Shown in pieces: positions 26,589-34,996 of a stretch of 64,000 nucleotides of DNA. The stretch lies in the NCBI GenBank assembly GCA_934317845.1, contig CAKRES010000013.1, forward strand, positions 20,374 through 84,373, read 5' to 3'. The notes under the pieces are model-generated. The model was not told where the DNA came from and searched no databases. It saw only the letters and a list, made by a program, of their open reading frames with translations. Position numbers and translations under genes: made by a program. Source of the DNA: an uncultured Lachnospiraceae bacterium (GTDB lineage Bacteria > Bacillota > Clostridia > Lachnospirales > Lachnospiraceae). Numbering within the stretch: the first letter of the stretch is position 1; each line of letters opens with the position of its first letter.

Positions 26589-27653
26589 TTATAACTGTTT
26601 TTTGATCTCTTCTAATACCTGCTTTAATGCCTGCTCATAGGGTGCCTTTAAGGTGCATCCCGCTGCACGGATATGTCCTCCGCCGCCAAATGCCATCGCC
26701 ACACGGCTCACATCCACATAAGAATTAGACCGGAAACTGAACTTGTAATCCTTGTCCTCTGTCTCATATGCAAAGATCGCAACCTCCACGCCCTCTGTAA
26801 TACGAAGCTGATCGACGATCCCGTCAAGATCCGGTTTCGTGATCTGATACATCGTAAAATAGCTTCTCGGTACACAGGTTTCGATCACACGATTTTCTTC
26901 ATACCGCCGGCTTTCTAACAAAGCTCGTCCCAGTATCAGATTCTGCGCATAAGTTTTACGATAAAAAGTATCGTCAATGACCGCAGATGTATTTACGCCA
27001 CAAGAGATCAGATGCCCTGCTGCCTCCATCGTATGTCGTGTCGTATTGCTGTGCTTAAACACCCCGGTATCGTGGACAATTCCGAGATACAACGCTTCTG
27101 CCACTTCTTTTGGAAGAGCTGGAGCCTGATCCAAGGAAAAAGCAGCAACCGACAGATTTGAAGTACATTCATTTTTCTCTATTTCTGATAGTCTTACTGC
27201 CTGATATTTTGACATAAGCAAATCATAAACCGCTTCGGAAGCAGAGGAAGAATCAAACACCAGATTGTCCTGCACATATCCTGTATTAGTAACATGATGA
27301 TCCACACAGATCGTACGTCTGGCATTTCGCATGATTGCAGAAAATTCCAGACGTTCTTCGCTGCTTGTATCCAGTGCAATAAAAAGATCATATACCGGAG
27401 CTTTAGAAACCGCCTGTTCCACTGCCTCCCGGTCCGGACACAGCACCATGTCTGAAAGGTCTTTTATAAAAAGGAACGAAGGAGAAAATTCTCCCAGATA
27501 AACCGTAACCTTTTTGTCCTGATATAACCAGTGGATCGCATGGTAAAGTCCCATGACAGAACCTACACAATCGCCATCCGGACGAATGTGTCCGCCAATC
27601 GCGATCGTATCTGCTTCCTTAATCCGCTGCCAAAACAACTCTGCCCTATTCAT
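26589..27653 (-). CDS. nrnA: DHH/DHHA1 phosphoesterase, NrnA type (nanoRNase/pAp phosphatase)
   Basis: It degrades oligoribonucleotides of 2-5 bases (including pGpG, the product of EAL enzymes) and dephosphorylates pAp. The 354-residue protein has metal-binding motifs IGGHIRPDGDCVGS (about residue 20), DLFIALDTSS, CVDHHVTN (the DHH) and HDTGVF. The DHHA1 substrate motif is FGGGGHIRAAGC. The start at 27653 lies in the rbfA stop region (8-bp overlap), with AGAGGA ahead; an ATG at 27659 is an alternative. It is last of the rimP-to-nrnA operon, next to a terminator. Confidence 0.92.
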   Translation of the reverse strand: MNRAELFWQRIKEADTIAIGGHIRPDGDCVGSVMGLYHAIHWLYQDKKVTVYLGEFSPSFLFIKDLSDMVLCPDREAVEQAVSKAPVYDLFIALDTSSEERLEFSAIMRNARRTICVDHHVTNTGYVQDNLVFDSSSASEAVYDLLMSKYQAVRLSEIEKNECTSNLSVAAFSLDQAPALPKEVAEALYLGIVHDTGVFKHSNTTRHTMEAAGHLISCGVNTSAVIDDTFYRKTYAQNLILGRALLESRRYEENRVIETCVPRSYFTMYQITKPDLDGIVDQLRITEGVEVAIFAYETEDKDYKFSFRSNSYVDVSRVAMAFGGGGHIRAAGCTLKAPYEQALKQVLEEIKKQL

Positions 27654-28032
27654 TGTCATCCTCTTCTTCATCGTCTTTCAAATTTGCAGTGAGTGCATCA
27701 ATCTTATGAGACATATTCACACCATATTCAATCGACTGATCCATGATAAACTGGATTTCCGGTGTATTTCTCAAATTTACGGAACGTGCCAGTTCTTTTC
27801 GGACAAAATGCGCAGCACTTCGCAAGCCTTCCAGCGTCTCTTTCTGTGCCTGTTCATCTCCCAGCACACTGATATATGCCTTACAGAATTTCAGATCCGG
27901 AGTAACCTCGCAGTCCACGACCGAAGTCATGGAGTGAATGCGGGGATCCTTGATCTTATAATTGATAATGTTACTCAGTTCTTTGCGAACCTCCCCGTTG
28001 ATACGGGTATTTTTTATACTGTTTTTTCTCAT
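27646..28032 (-). CDS. rbfA: Ribosome-binding factor A
   Basis: It helps mature the 5' end of 16S rRNA in the 30S subunit. The 128-residue KH-fold protein has VRKELSNIINYKIKDPRI near the N-terminus and TPDLKFCKAYISVLGD in the middle. An unusually acidic tail (DDEEEDDNE) ends it. It lies 15 bp after infB and overlaps nrnA by 8 bp. Confidence 0.95.
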   Translation of the reverse strand: MRKNSIKNTRINGEVRKELSNIINYKIKDPRIHSMTSVVDCEVTPDLKFCKAYISVLGDEQAQKETLEGLRSAAHFVRKELARSVNLRNTPEIQFIMDQSIEYGVNMSHKIDALTANLKDDEEEDDNE

Positions 28033-28047
28033 ATTTTCTACCTTTGA

Positions 28048-30753
28048 TTAGCGCGGTACTTCCACCATAATGTAGGCTTCGATACTGTCGCCCTCTTTCA
28101 CATCATTAAAGTTCTCTAATACTACACCACACTCATAGCCGGCCTTGACTTCTTTTGCATCATCGTTAAACCGCTTTAAGGATGCCAGTGGTCCCTCATA
28201 GATCTGCTCACCATCGCGGCTGACACGAACAGTTGCATTTCTCTGAATGCTTCCATCTAAAACATAAGAACCGGCAATCGTACCAACACCGGAAGCCTTG
28301 AATGTCTGACGTACCTCTAAGTGTCCGATCACCTTCTCCTCAAAGATCGGATCAAGCATACCCTTCATTGCTGATTCCATATCCTCGATTGCATTGTAAA
28401 TGACACTGTACAGACGGATATCTACCTTTTCCTGATCTGCCATGCTCTTTGCCATCGCATCCGGACGTACATTAAATCCGATGATGATCGCATTGGAAGC
28501 AGACGCCAGAACAACGTCTGATTCATTGATCGCACCAACACCACCATGAATAACCTTGATCACAACCTCTTCATTCGACAGCTTGGTAAGACTCTGTTTT
28601 ACTGCCTCTACGGATCCCTGTACATCTGCCTTTACAACAAGGTCTAACTCCTTAACATTACCTGCCTGAATCTGATCATAAAGATCATCCAGGGAAAGAC
28701 GGGTCTTTGTATCAGCCAGCATCTTCTCACGTCCCACTGCCTTGTAGGTTTCAGCCATATTTCTGGCTTCCTTATCGGTTTGTGGAGAAACGAATACTTC
28801 ACCTGCCATCGGAACATCGTTTAATCCGATGATCTTTACCGGTTTAGAAGGACCTGCCTTGCTTACCTTCTTACCCTTATCATCCACCATCGCACGCACT
28901 TTTCCATATGCATTTCCGGCAACGATACAGTCACCGACGCGAAGGGTTCCTTTCTGAACTAACAGTGTCGCAACCGGACCCTTTGTTTTATCCAACAATG
29001 CCTCAATGACAACACCTCTCGCCTTACGGTTCTTATTGGCCTTCAGCTCTAAGATCTCTGCCGTCAGCAGAACCATCTCTAACAGGTTATCAATACCCTC
29101 TTTTGTATGTGCAGATACCGGACAGAAAATGGTAGATCCGCCCCACTCTTCTGCAACCAGACCATATTCCATCAGCTCCTGTTTCACGCGCTCTACATTT
29201 GCGCTTTCCTTATCGATCTTATTGATTGCCACAATGATCTCGATATTGGCAGCCTTCGCATGGTTGATCGCCTCGATCGTCTGTGGCATTACACCATCAT
29301 CCGCAGCTACTACTAAGATGGCAATATCCGTAGACTGTGCACCACGCATACGCATAGCGGTAAATGCCTCATGTCCCGGGGTATCTAAGAAGGTGATCTT
29401 CTTATCTCCGCATTTTACCACAGAAGCACCGATATGCTGTGTGATTCCACCAGCCTCGTCTCCTGTTACGTGAGAAGAACGGATTGCATCCAGTAAAGAA
29501 GTTTTACCATGATCAACGTGACCCATTACACAGACAACCGGCGGTCTCTCTGTCATTAACTTCTCATCCTCTTCGTCCTCCTTGAGCATTTCCGCAATGA
29601 CATCGACTTTTTCTTCCATTTCTGCGATATAGTTGTACTCTAATGCAATCTCTGCTGCCTCATCAAAGGAAAGCTCCTGGTTCATCGTTACCATTTTTCC
29701 GGCAAGGAATAATTTCTTGATCAGTGCAGATGGAACGAGCTTAATACGCTCTGCAAGCTCCTGGATCGTGATCACCTCAGGGAGTTCTACGGTCTTGATC
29801 GTATCTTCTTCCTTCTTCTTTGGCTCCGGACGACGCATTTCTGGTTCCTGTTTCTGATTTTTCTTTTTCTTCTTTCCACCCTTATTCTGGTTTTCGTACT
29901 CTTCTGTCTCATTCTTAAACTTCTTATCGTACTTATCCAGATCTTTCTGCTTATCGCCCTTTTTCTTTTTGCTGGATGGCTTCTCCATTGTCTCTAAGCT
30001 ATTGATCGCTTTATCAATATGGTTGTCATTTTTTCTTCCGCCGCGGTTGTTATCACGGTTAAAGCCTCTGTTGTCACCATCCTTGTTATAGCCGCCACGA
30101 TTGTCTCTTCTGTCTCCACCACGATTATCTCTTCTGTCAGAGGAATTATAACGGTTGTCTCTGCGCTCTCCATTACGATTGTCCCTTCTGTCAGAAGATC
30201 GGTCTGAACGGTTATCTCTGCGCTCTCCATTACGGTTCTCTCTTCTATCGTTTCCGCGGTTGCCGTTCTGGTTTCCTTCTTTATTATTCTCTGATCCGGC
30301 TGGTTTTTCTTTCTTTTTTAATTTCACGCGAACCAGCTTCTTATTACCATTGTCATCAATGACTTCTTTATAATATACGACCTGCTTCTTACCGTTTTCG
30401 TCAAGAATTTCCTTCTTAAAATATTTTTCCTTTTTCTTAGGCTGGTCAGAAGCTGCCGGCTTCTTTGCTTCTTCCTTTTTTGGCTCCGGCTTCTTTGCTT
30501 CTTCCTTCTTTAACTGCTCGGTCTTTTTTCCTTCTGTCTTTGGCTCTTCCTTCTTCGGTTCCTCCTTCTTTGGAGTACCATTACGATAGGAGTCTTTTGC
30601 CATCTTTACAATGTCTTCTTCCACACTGGAGGAAGCCGTTTTTACCTCGACTCCTTTTCCTTTTAAGAACTCTAACAGTTCCGCGCTTTTCATATCTGTT
30701 CCGTTTTCTTTATTGATTTCTTTTACCAAATCATAAATTCTCATTTTTGACAT
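28048..30753 (-). CDS. infB: Translation initiation factor IF-2
   Basis: A GTPase that brings initiator tRNA to the ribosome. The 901-residue protein has an IF2 N-terminal helix domain (residues 1-55). Then come a Lys/Glu/Pro-rich stretch (60-110) and an Arg/Asn/Gly/Asp repeat region (about 160-240, with many RRDNR units). A second N-domain and the GTPase core follow: GHVDHGKTSLLDAI, DTPGHEAFT, NKID. The C-terminal domains II-IV are complete. The ATG at 30753 has GGAGGT seven bases upstream and overlaps the end of ylxQ by 13 bp. Confidence 0.97.
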   Translation of the reverse strand: MSKMRIYDLVKEINKENGTDMKSAELLEFLKGKGVEVKTASSSVEEDIVKMAKDSYRNGTPKKEEPKKEEPKTEGKKTEQLKKEEAKKPEPKKEEAKKPAASDQPKKKEKYFKKEILDENGKKQVVYYKEVIDDNGNKKLVRVKLKKKEKPAGSENNKEGNQNGNRGNDRRENRNGERRDNRSDRSSDRRDNRNGERRDNRYNSSDRRDNRGGDRRDNRGGYNKDGDNRGFNRDNNRGGRKNDNHIDKAINSLETMEKPSSKKKKGDKQKDLDKYDKKFKNETEEYENQNKGGKKKKKNQKQEPEMRRPEPKKKEEDTIKTVELPEVITIQELAERIKLVPSALIKKLFLAGKMVTMNQELSFDEAAEIALEYNYIAEMEEKVDVIAEMLKEDEEDEKLMTERPPVVCVMGHVDHGKTSLLDAIRSSHVTGDEAGGITQHIGASVVKCGDKKITFLDTPGHEAFTAMRMRGAQSTDIAILVVAADDGVMPQTIEAINHAKAANIEIIVAINKIDKESANVERVKQELMEYGLVAEEWGGSTIFCPVSAHTKEGIDNLLEMVLLTAEILELKANKNRKARGVVIEALLDKTKGPVATLLVQKGTLRVGDCIVAGNAYGKVRAMVDDKGKKVSKAGPSKPVKIIGLNDVPMAGEVFVSPQTDKEARNMAETYKAVGREKMLADTKTRLSLDDLYDQIQAGNVKELDLVVKADVQGSVEAVKQSLTKLSNEEVVIKVIHGGVGAINESDVVLASASNAIIIGFNVRPDAMAKSMADQEKVDIRLYSVIYNAIEDMESAMKGMLDPIFEEKVIGHLEVRQTFKASGVGTIAGSYVLDGSIQRNATVRVSRDGEQIYEGPLASLKRFNDDAKEVKAGYECGVVLENFNDVKEGDSIEAYIMVEVPR
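30034..30276. repeat. Imperfect coding repeats in infB (RDNR units)
   Basis: About 80 codons encode repeated units of the form GERRDNR, SDRRDNR and GDRRDNR. The repeats are degenerate at DNA level and stay in frame. Confidence 0.75.
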
Positions 30754-31079
30754 TCAACTACCTCCATATCGTTTCTATCAAAATACTTTGCAATTGCATC
30801 CGCAAGGCCCTGATCTGTTACTGCTACTGATGCTCTTGAAACTTTGCCTATGGCATGCCCTAATTCTTCCTTGCTGGCGCAGATCACAATTGGCACTTCA
30901 TAGAAACTGCATTTATCCGTAAATAATTTCTTTGTATTTAAGGATGCATCCTCCGCTACTAACACAAAACATGCAGTTTGTTCTTTGATCGCTTTTTCCG
31001 TGGAAAATTCTCCACTCACCACTTTTCCTGCTTTTGTTGCAAGGGAAAGCAGATTTAAGTATTTCTTATTGGGATTCAA
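30741..31079 (-). CDS. ylxQ: L7Ae-family ribosomal protein YlxQ
   Basis: A small kink-turn RNA-binding protein of the L7Ae/L30e family found in the nusA-infB operon; the exact role is unclear. The 112-residue protein has LLSLATKAGKVVSGEFSTEK and LVAEDASLNTKK followed by VPIVICASKEELGHAIGK. Its start overlaps the end of ylxR by 14 bp, and infB overlaps its stop. Confidence 0.9.
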   Translation of the reverse strand: MNPNKKYLNLLSLATKAGKVVSGEFSTEKAIKEQTACFVLVAEDASLNTKKLFTDKCSFYEVPIVICASKEELGHAIGKVSRASVAVTDQGLADAIAKYFDRNDMEVVECQK

Positions 31080-31338
31080 TCGTACTCAACTCCTTTTCAA
31101 GCTGCTCGTAGATCTCATCCGGGATCTCCATTTTTAAAGAACGGGAAAGCCCCCGATTCTTACGTGCCTTTTTGAAACATTCGGTTCGTTTGCAAAGATA
31201 TGCCCCACGTCCATTTGCCTTTCCGGTCACGTCCAAACGGATCTCTTCTTCCGGAGTTTTTATCACACGGATCAACTCTCTTTTATCAAAACTTTCACGA
31301 CAGCCAACGCATTGTCTTGTCGCAACTTTCTTACCCAT
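31066..31338 (-). CDS. ylxR: YlxR family nucleic-acid-binding protein (DUF448)
   Basis: A 90-residue basic protein with the family signature RQCVGCRESFDKRELIRV and GRGAYLCKRTECFKKARK. The ATG at 31338 follows AGGAAGTGAG, and longer in-frame starts have no ribosome site. It sits 110 bp after nusA and overlaps ylxQ. Family members bind RNA or RNase P components in other species; the function here is not visible from sequence. Confidence 0.92.
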   Translation of the reverse strand: MGKKVATRQCVGCRESFDKRELIRVIKTPEEEIRLDVTGKANGRGAYLCKRTECFKKARKNRGLSRSLKMEIPDEIYEQLEKELSTIESQ

Positions 31339-31448
31339 GAACTCACTTCCTACTCTCAGCCAAAAACGTGCCGGCACAGTCACTTCTGCAACATAGATTA
31401 TGCCAAAATGCTCGTTTTTATGCTGTTTTTTGTGTTAGTACGATGACT

Positions 31449-32855
31449 TTATTCTTCGTCCTCGTCCTCAAATTCTTCAAAATCTTCTTCTGAAAGCTCT
31501 TCCATTTCCTCAAATTCTTCCTCAGAGATTTCTTCGATTTCTTCCATCTCCTCGAACTGTGCTTCCATTTTCTCTTCCGGCTCGATTGCAAGAGGTGTTT
31601 CTTCTTCCTCTTCCTCCTTTGGTGTACCATCCGCATTGTAGTGAATGTATTCACCCTTTCCGATGTAGATCTTATCTTCTTCCTCTTCAAATTCAGAAGC
31701 CTGTGATTCACTCTTTATATCAATTTTGTATCCGGTCAGACGTGCAGCTAAGCTGGCATTCTGTCCACGTTTACCAATGGCTAATGAAAGCTGGTAATCC
31801 GGCACCACAACACGCGCACTGGTATCCTGTAAACAAACCTCTACAGAAACTACCTTAGACGGGCTTAATGCATTTCCGATCAATACCACCGGATCAGCAT
31901 CCCAATTGATGACATCGATCTTCTCTCCCTTTAAGTCATTAACGATCGCATTGATACGAGCTCCGTTCATACCAACACATGCACCTACTGCATCGACATT
32001 TGGATCTTTGGCGTAAACCGAGATCTTACTTCTGGAACCAGCTTCTCTGGCAACGGCTTTGATCTCTACAGTACCATCTGCGATCTCTGTTACTTCTTTT
32101 TCCAGTAAACGTTTTACAAGCTCAGGATGGGTACGTGATACCACGATATGTGGTCCCTTTGTATTATCCTTTACTTCTACTACATACACCTTTACGCGTT
32201 CTCCCGGAATAAACTGCTCACCCGGAACACATTCCTTCTCTAATAATGCTACCTCTGTACGATCGTCCAGTGCGATCATCACACGCTTGCTCGTATGGGA
32301 AATTCCATCTTTATCTGTATAAGTCTTATTTTCAATACGCTGTACTACTCCGGTCACAACTTCGCGTTCCTTGCTGTGGAAAGTATCATATACGTTCTGA
32401 CGCTCAGCTTCCTTGATCTTCTGCACAATGACATTTCTGGCATGCTGGGCAGCGATACGACAGAAATCCTTTGGTGTGATGGAAATATTTACCACATCAC
32501 CGAGCTCATATTTTTCATCCATCATCTTCGCCTGTGCCAGGCTGATCTCACATACTCCGTCTTCTACTGTTTCCACGACTACTTTTTTTGCAAATACGTC
32601 TACGGCACCGGACTGATCATCGATCTGAACGCTGATCTCTTCCTTATGCTTCTCCTGCTCTGCTTCCTGTGGAAGATCTCTTGTATTTTTATCTTCCTTG
32701 GAGAAATTTTTCTTGTAAGCAGCCTCTAACGATGCCCGGATCGCCTCCAGCATGAACTCCTTTTTGATTCCTTTCTCCTTCTCCAACTGCTCCAATGCAA
32801 GGATCAATTCCGGATTTGCATTGGTCGCTGTTTCAGTAGTTGCCTTTCTCGCCAT
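31449..32855 (-). CDS. nusA: Transcription termination/antitermination protein NusA
   Basis: It binds RNA polymerase and modulates pausing, termination and antitermination. The 468-residue protein has the N-terminal RNAP-binding domain (about 1-130), S1 (about 135-205) and two KH domains, with GACVGMNGARINAIVNDL and LAIGKRGQNASLAARL as KH loops. A C-terminal tail of about 65 residues, almost all Glu and Asp, replaces the acidic repeat domains of proteobacterial NusA. The ATG at 32855 follows AGGAGGAAG. It lies 13 bp after rimP. Confidence 0.96.
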   Translation of the reverse strand: MARKATTETATNANPELILALEQLEKEKGIKKEFMLEAIRASLEAAYKKNFSKEDKNTRDLPQEAEQEKHKEEISVQIDDQSGAVDVFAKKVVVETVEDGVCEISLAQAKMMDEKYELGDVVNISITPKDFCRIAAQHARNVIVQKIKEAERQNVYDTFHSKEREVVTGVVQRIENKTYTDKDGISHTSKRVMIALDDRTEVALLEKECVPGEQFIPGERVKVYVVEVKDNTKGPHIVVSRTHPELVKRLLEKEVTEIADGTVEIKAVAREAGSRSKISVYAKDPNVDAVGACVGMNGARINAIVNDLKGEKIDVINWDADPVVLIGNALSPSKVVSVEVCLQDTSARVVVPDYQLSLAIGKRGQNASLAARLTGYKIDIKSESQASEFEEEEDKIYIGKGEYIHYNADGTPKEEEEEETPLAIEPEEKMEAQFEEMEEIEEISEEEFEEMEELSEEDFEEFEDEDEE

Positions 32856-32868
32856 TTTTTTCTTCCTC

Positions 32869-33333
32869 CTATTCAAATGCTAAACGAATCATTGCAATTT
32901 CTTTTCCTGTAACTACGATGGTTTCCTCACTTCCATCCGGAAGGATCGTCACCTCATCTTTTTCATATTTTTTCAGTTCGCCTTCAAACTCTTTCCAGCC
33001 ATCCTTTGCCTGATAAAGTTTTACTTCCACACGTTTTCCTATATTCCGCAAGAAATCTTTTTCCTTCTTTAACGGTCTTGTCAGCCCTGGTGAACTCACC
33101 TCTAAAATGTAGGCTTCCGCAATAAAATCCTCTTCATCAAGTTTCTGCTCCAATGCCCGGCTGACATACACGCAATCATCAATGTCAATGCCATTTTCTT
33201 TGTCGATATAGACACGAAGATACCAGTTGGCTCCTTCCTTCACATATTCCACATCTACCAGCTCAAAGTTCTTCTCAGTAACAATCGGGAGCACTAACTC
33301 TTCCGTTTTACTCTCAACCTCTCGTCTGTTCAT
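32869..33333 (-). CDS. rimP: Ribosome maturation factor RimP
   Basis: It supports 30S assembly. The 154-residue protein shows VDVEYVKEGANWYLRVYID, the IDIDDCVYVSRALEQ segment and LEVSSPGLTRPLKKEKDF. The C-terminal SH3-like domain is present. The ATG at 33333 has AGGTGAG ahead of it. It is first in the rimP-nusA-ylxR-ylxQ-infB-rbfA-nrnA operon and is preceded by a terminator-like hairpin in its leader. Confidence 0.95.
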   Translation of the reverse strand: MNRREVESKTEELVLPIVTEKNFELVDVEYVKEGANWYLRVYIDKENGIDIDDCVYVSRALEQKLDEEDFIAEAYILEVSSPGLTRPLKKEKDFLRNIGKRVEVKLYQAKDGWKEFEGELKKYEKDEVTILPDGSEETIVVTGKEIAMIRLAFE

Positions 33334-33351
33334 CTTCTCACCTGCCTTGCC

Positions 33352-33386
33352 ATAAAAAATGAGTGGACCAAAAATCTTGTCCACTC
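33352..33386 (-). promoter_or_regulatory. Leader terminator (candidate attenuator) of the rimP-nusA-infB operon
   Basis: On the minus strand GAGTGGAC and GTCCACTC form an 8-bp stem with a 10-base loop, followed by ATTTTTTAT. It lies between the predicted transcript start (about 33413) and the rimP ribosome site. No upstream minus-strand gene needs terminating here. Confidence 0.55.
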
Positions 33387-33419
33387 CTACATAACTAGCA
33401 TCATTTAATTCCAAAGCAT

Positions 33420-33448
33420 ATTCTACTACCATTTCCAGAAAAATGCAA
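33420..33448 (-). promoter_or_regulatory. Promoter of the rimP operon
   Basis: TTGCAT (33448-33443) and TAGAAT (33425-33420) with a 17-bp spacer on the minus strand, about 80 bases before rimP. Confidence 0.6.
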
Positions 33449-33533
33449 GAGAAATCTAAAAAAGGTCAAGATTTACCCTTTTTTATGTCAACATTTTCTC
33501 TAGGAAACAAAAAACAAAACCGCTATAATAACT

Positions 33534-33539
33534 CCGATA
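33534..33539 (+). promoter_or_regulatory. -10 element of the MATE gene
   Basis: A consensus TATAAT lies 39 bp before the start codon. The matching -35 (AAAACA region near 33511) is poor. Confidence 0.4.
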
Positions 33540-33577
33540 CAAAAGAAAAAACATTCTATAGAAAGAAGGTATGCACT

Positions 33578-34930
33578 ATGACAAAAGACATGACAAAAGG
33601 CAGTCCGCTCCGCCTGATCCTTACGTTTTCCATTCCTATGCTGCTTGGAAATCTGTTCCAGCAATTTTATAACATGGTCGATTCGATCATTGTAGGAAAA
33701 TACATCAGTACCAATGCACTGGCAGCGGTAGGCTCTACCGGATGTCTGAATTTTCTGGTCATTGGTTTTGTCATTGGAATCTGTACCGGATTTAATATAT
33801 TGGTTTCGCAGGCATTTGGTTCCGGTGATCTGAAGAAAATGCGCTGCTACGTGGCAAATGGTGCATGGCTCTGTGTCGGCTTCACCGTCCTTTTAACAGT
33901 ACTTACCATGCTCTTTACCAGACCGCTTCTGATACTGATGCACACTCCAGCTGAGATCTTAGATGATGCCTATCACTACATCATCATTATCTTCGCAGGA
34001 ATCGCAGCAATCATGTTATATAACTACCTCTCCTGCATTCTGCGTGCATTGGGTGACAGCCGCACACCACTATACTTTTTGATCCTGGCATCCCTGATCA
34101 ATGTTGTATTAGACCTTTTGTTTGTCCTTTATTTCAAGCTCGGTGTAGCAGGAGCCGGTTATGCAACCGTGATCGCACAGGGAATTTCCGGTGTACTTTG
34201 CCTTGTTTATATCATCAAGCGTTTCCCGATCCTTCATTTTAATAAAGAGGAAATGAAGATCCGTCCTTTGTTTATGAAAAAACTGATCGGAATCGGTGTA
34301 CCAATGGCATTACAGTTTTCCATCACCGCTATCGGTTCTGTAATTTTACAGATTGCTGTTAACTCTCTTGGAGCTGTAAGCGTGGCTGCCGTGACGGCTG
34401 CCAACCGGATGCAGATCATCTTTACCCAGCCGCAGGAAACGTTAGGACTGACCATGGCAACCTATTGTGGCCAGAACCTCGGTGCCGGAAAACCGGAACG
34501 AATCAAAAAAGGAATCCGTTTGTCCACAGTGATCACGATTTCTTATAGTATTTTACTCTGCATCATGATGCAGCTTTTTGCTCCGACATTCAGCCTTTTG
34601 TTTGTCAATGCATCCGAAACTGCCGTGATCGCCAAGAGTGCTATGTTTTTACGCATCAATTCCCTGTTTTACATTTTGCTCGGCGTCCTCTTTGTATTCC
34701 GGAATGCCCTGCAGGGAATGGGCTACAGCCTGCTGCCAATGTGTGCCGGAATTCTGGAACTCATCGGACGTAGTGTCATTGCGATCTGCTTTGTCAGCAT
34801 TTTCCACTATCAGGCAATTTGTATGGCTTCTCCGATCGCATGGCTGTTAGCTGACATTTTATTGCTTACTGTTTACTATATAAAAGTAATGCGGCCAAGA
34901 AAACATCTGGCAAGTCATCCAAATTGCTAA
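33578..34930 (+). CDS. MATE family efflux transporter
   Basis: A membrane exporter using a sodium or proton gradient to expel cationic drugs or metabolites. The 450-residue protein has twelve likely helices in two MatE repeats. The N-terminal signature is LILTFSIPMLLGNLFQQFYN, and the midpoint has IGVPMALQFSITAIGSVIL. The ATG at 33578 is chosen because AGAAGG precedes it and the length then fits the family. It stands alone on the plus strand between the rimP and pheST operons. The substrate is unknown. Confidence 0.92.
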   Translation: MTKDMTKGSPLRLILTFSIPMLLGNLFQQFYNMVDSIIVGKYISTNALAAVGSTGCLNFLVIGFVIGICTGFNILVSQAFGSGDLKKMRCYVANGAWLCVGFTVLLTVLTMLFTRPLLILMHTPAEILDDAYHYIIIIFAGIAAIMLYNYLSCILRALGDSRTPLYFLILASLINVVLDLLFVLYFKLGVAGAGYATVIAQGISGVLCLVYIIKRFPILHFNKEEMKIRPLFMKKLIGIGVPMALQFSITAIGSVILQIAVNSLGAVSVAAVTAANRMQIIFTQPQETLGLTMATYCGQNLGAGKPERIKKGIRLSTVITISYSILLCIMMQLFAPTFSLLFVNASETAVIAKSAMFLRINSLFYILLGVLFVFRNALQGMGYSLLPMCAGILELIGRSVIAICFVSIFHYQAICMASPIAWLLADILLLTVYYIKVMRPRKHLASHPNC

Positions 34931-34947
34931 AAAATTTTGATAAAACA

Positions 34948-34987
34948 AAAATGGCATGTGAAACAAATTCGTCTCACATGCCATTTT
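34948..34987. terminator. Bidirectional terminator between the MATE gene and pheT
   Basis: AAAATGGCATGTGA and TCACATGCCATTTT form a perfect 14-bp stem, so either transcript carries a T-rich 3' arm. Confidence 0.8.
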
Positions 34988-34996
34988 GCTATTTTC

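Noticed and set aside
30019..30207. Antisense frame rich in Val, Ile and Ser across infB
   Set aside because: It is the complement of the RDNR codon repeats, with no ribosome site.
30034..30276. CRISPR array or mobile repeat
   Set aside because: The repeats are degenerate, in frame and within infB; there are no regular spacers. No CRISPR array was seen anywhere in the window.
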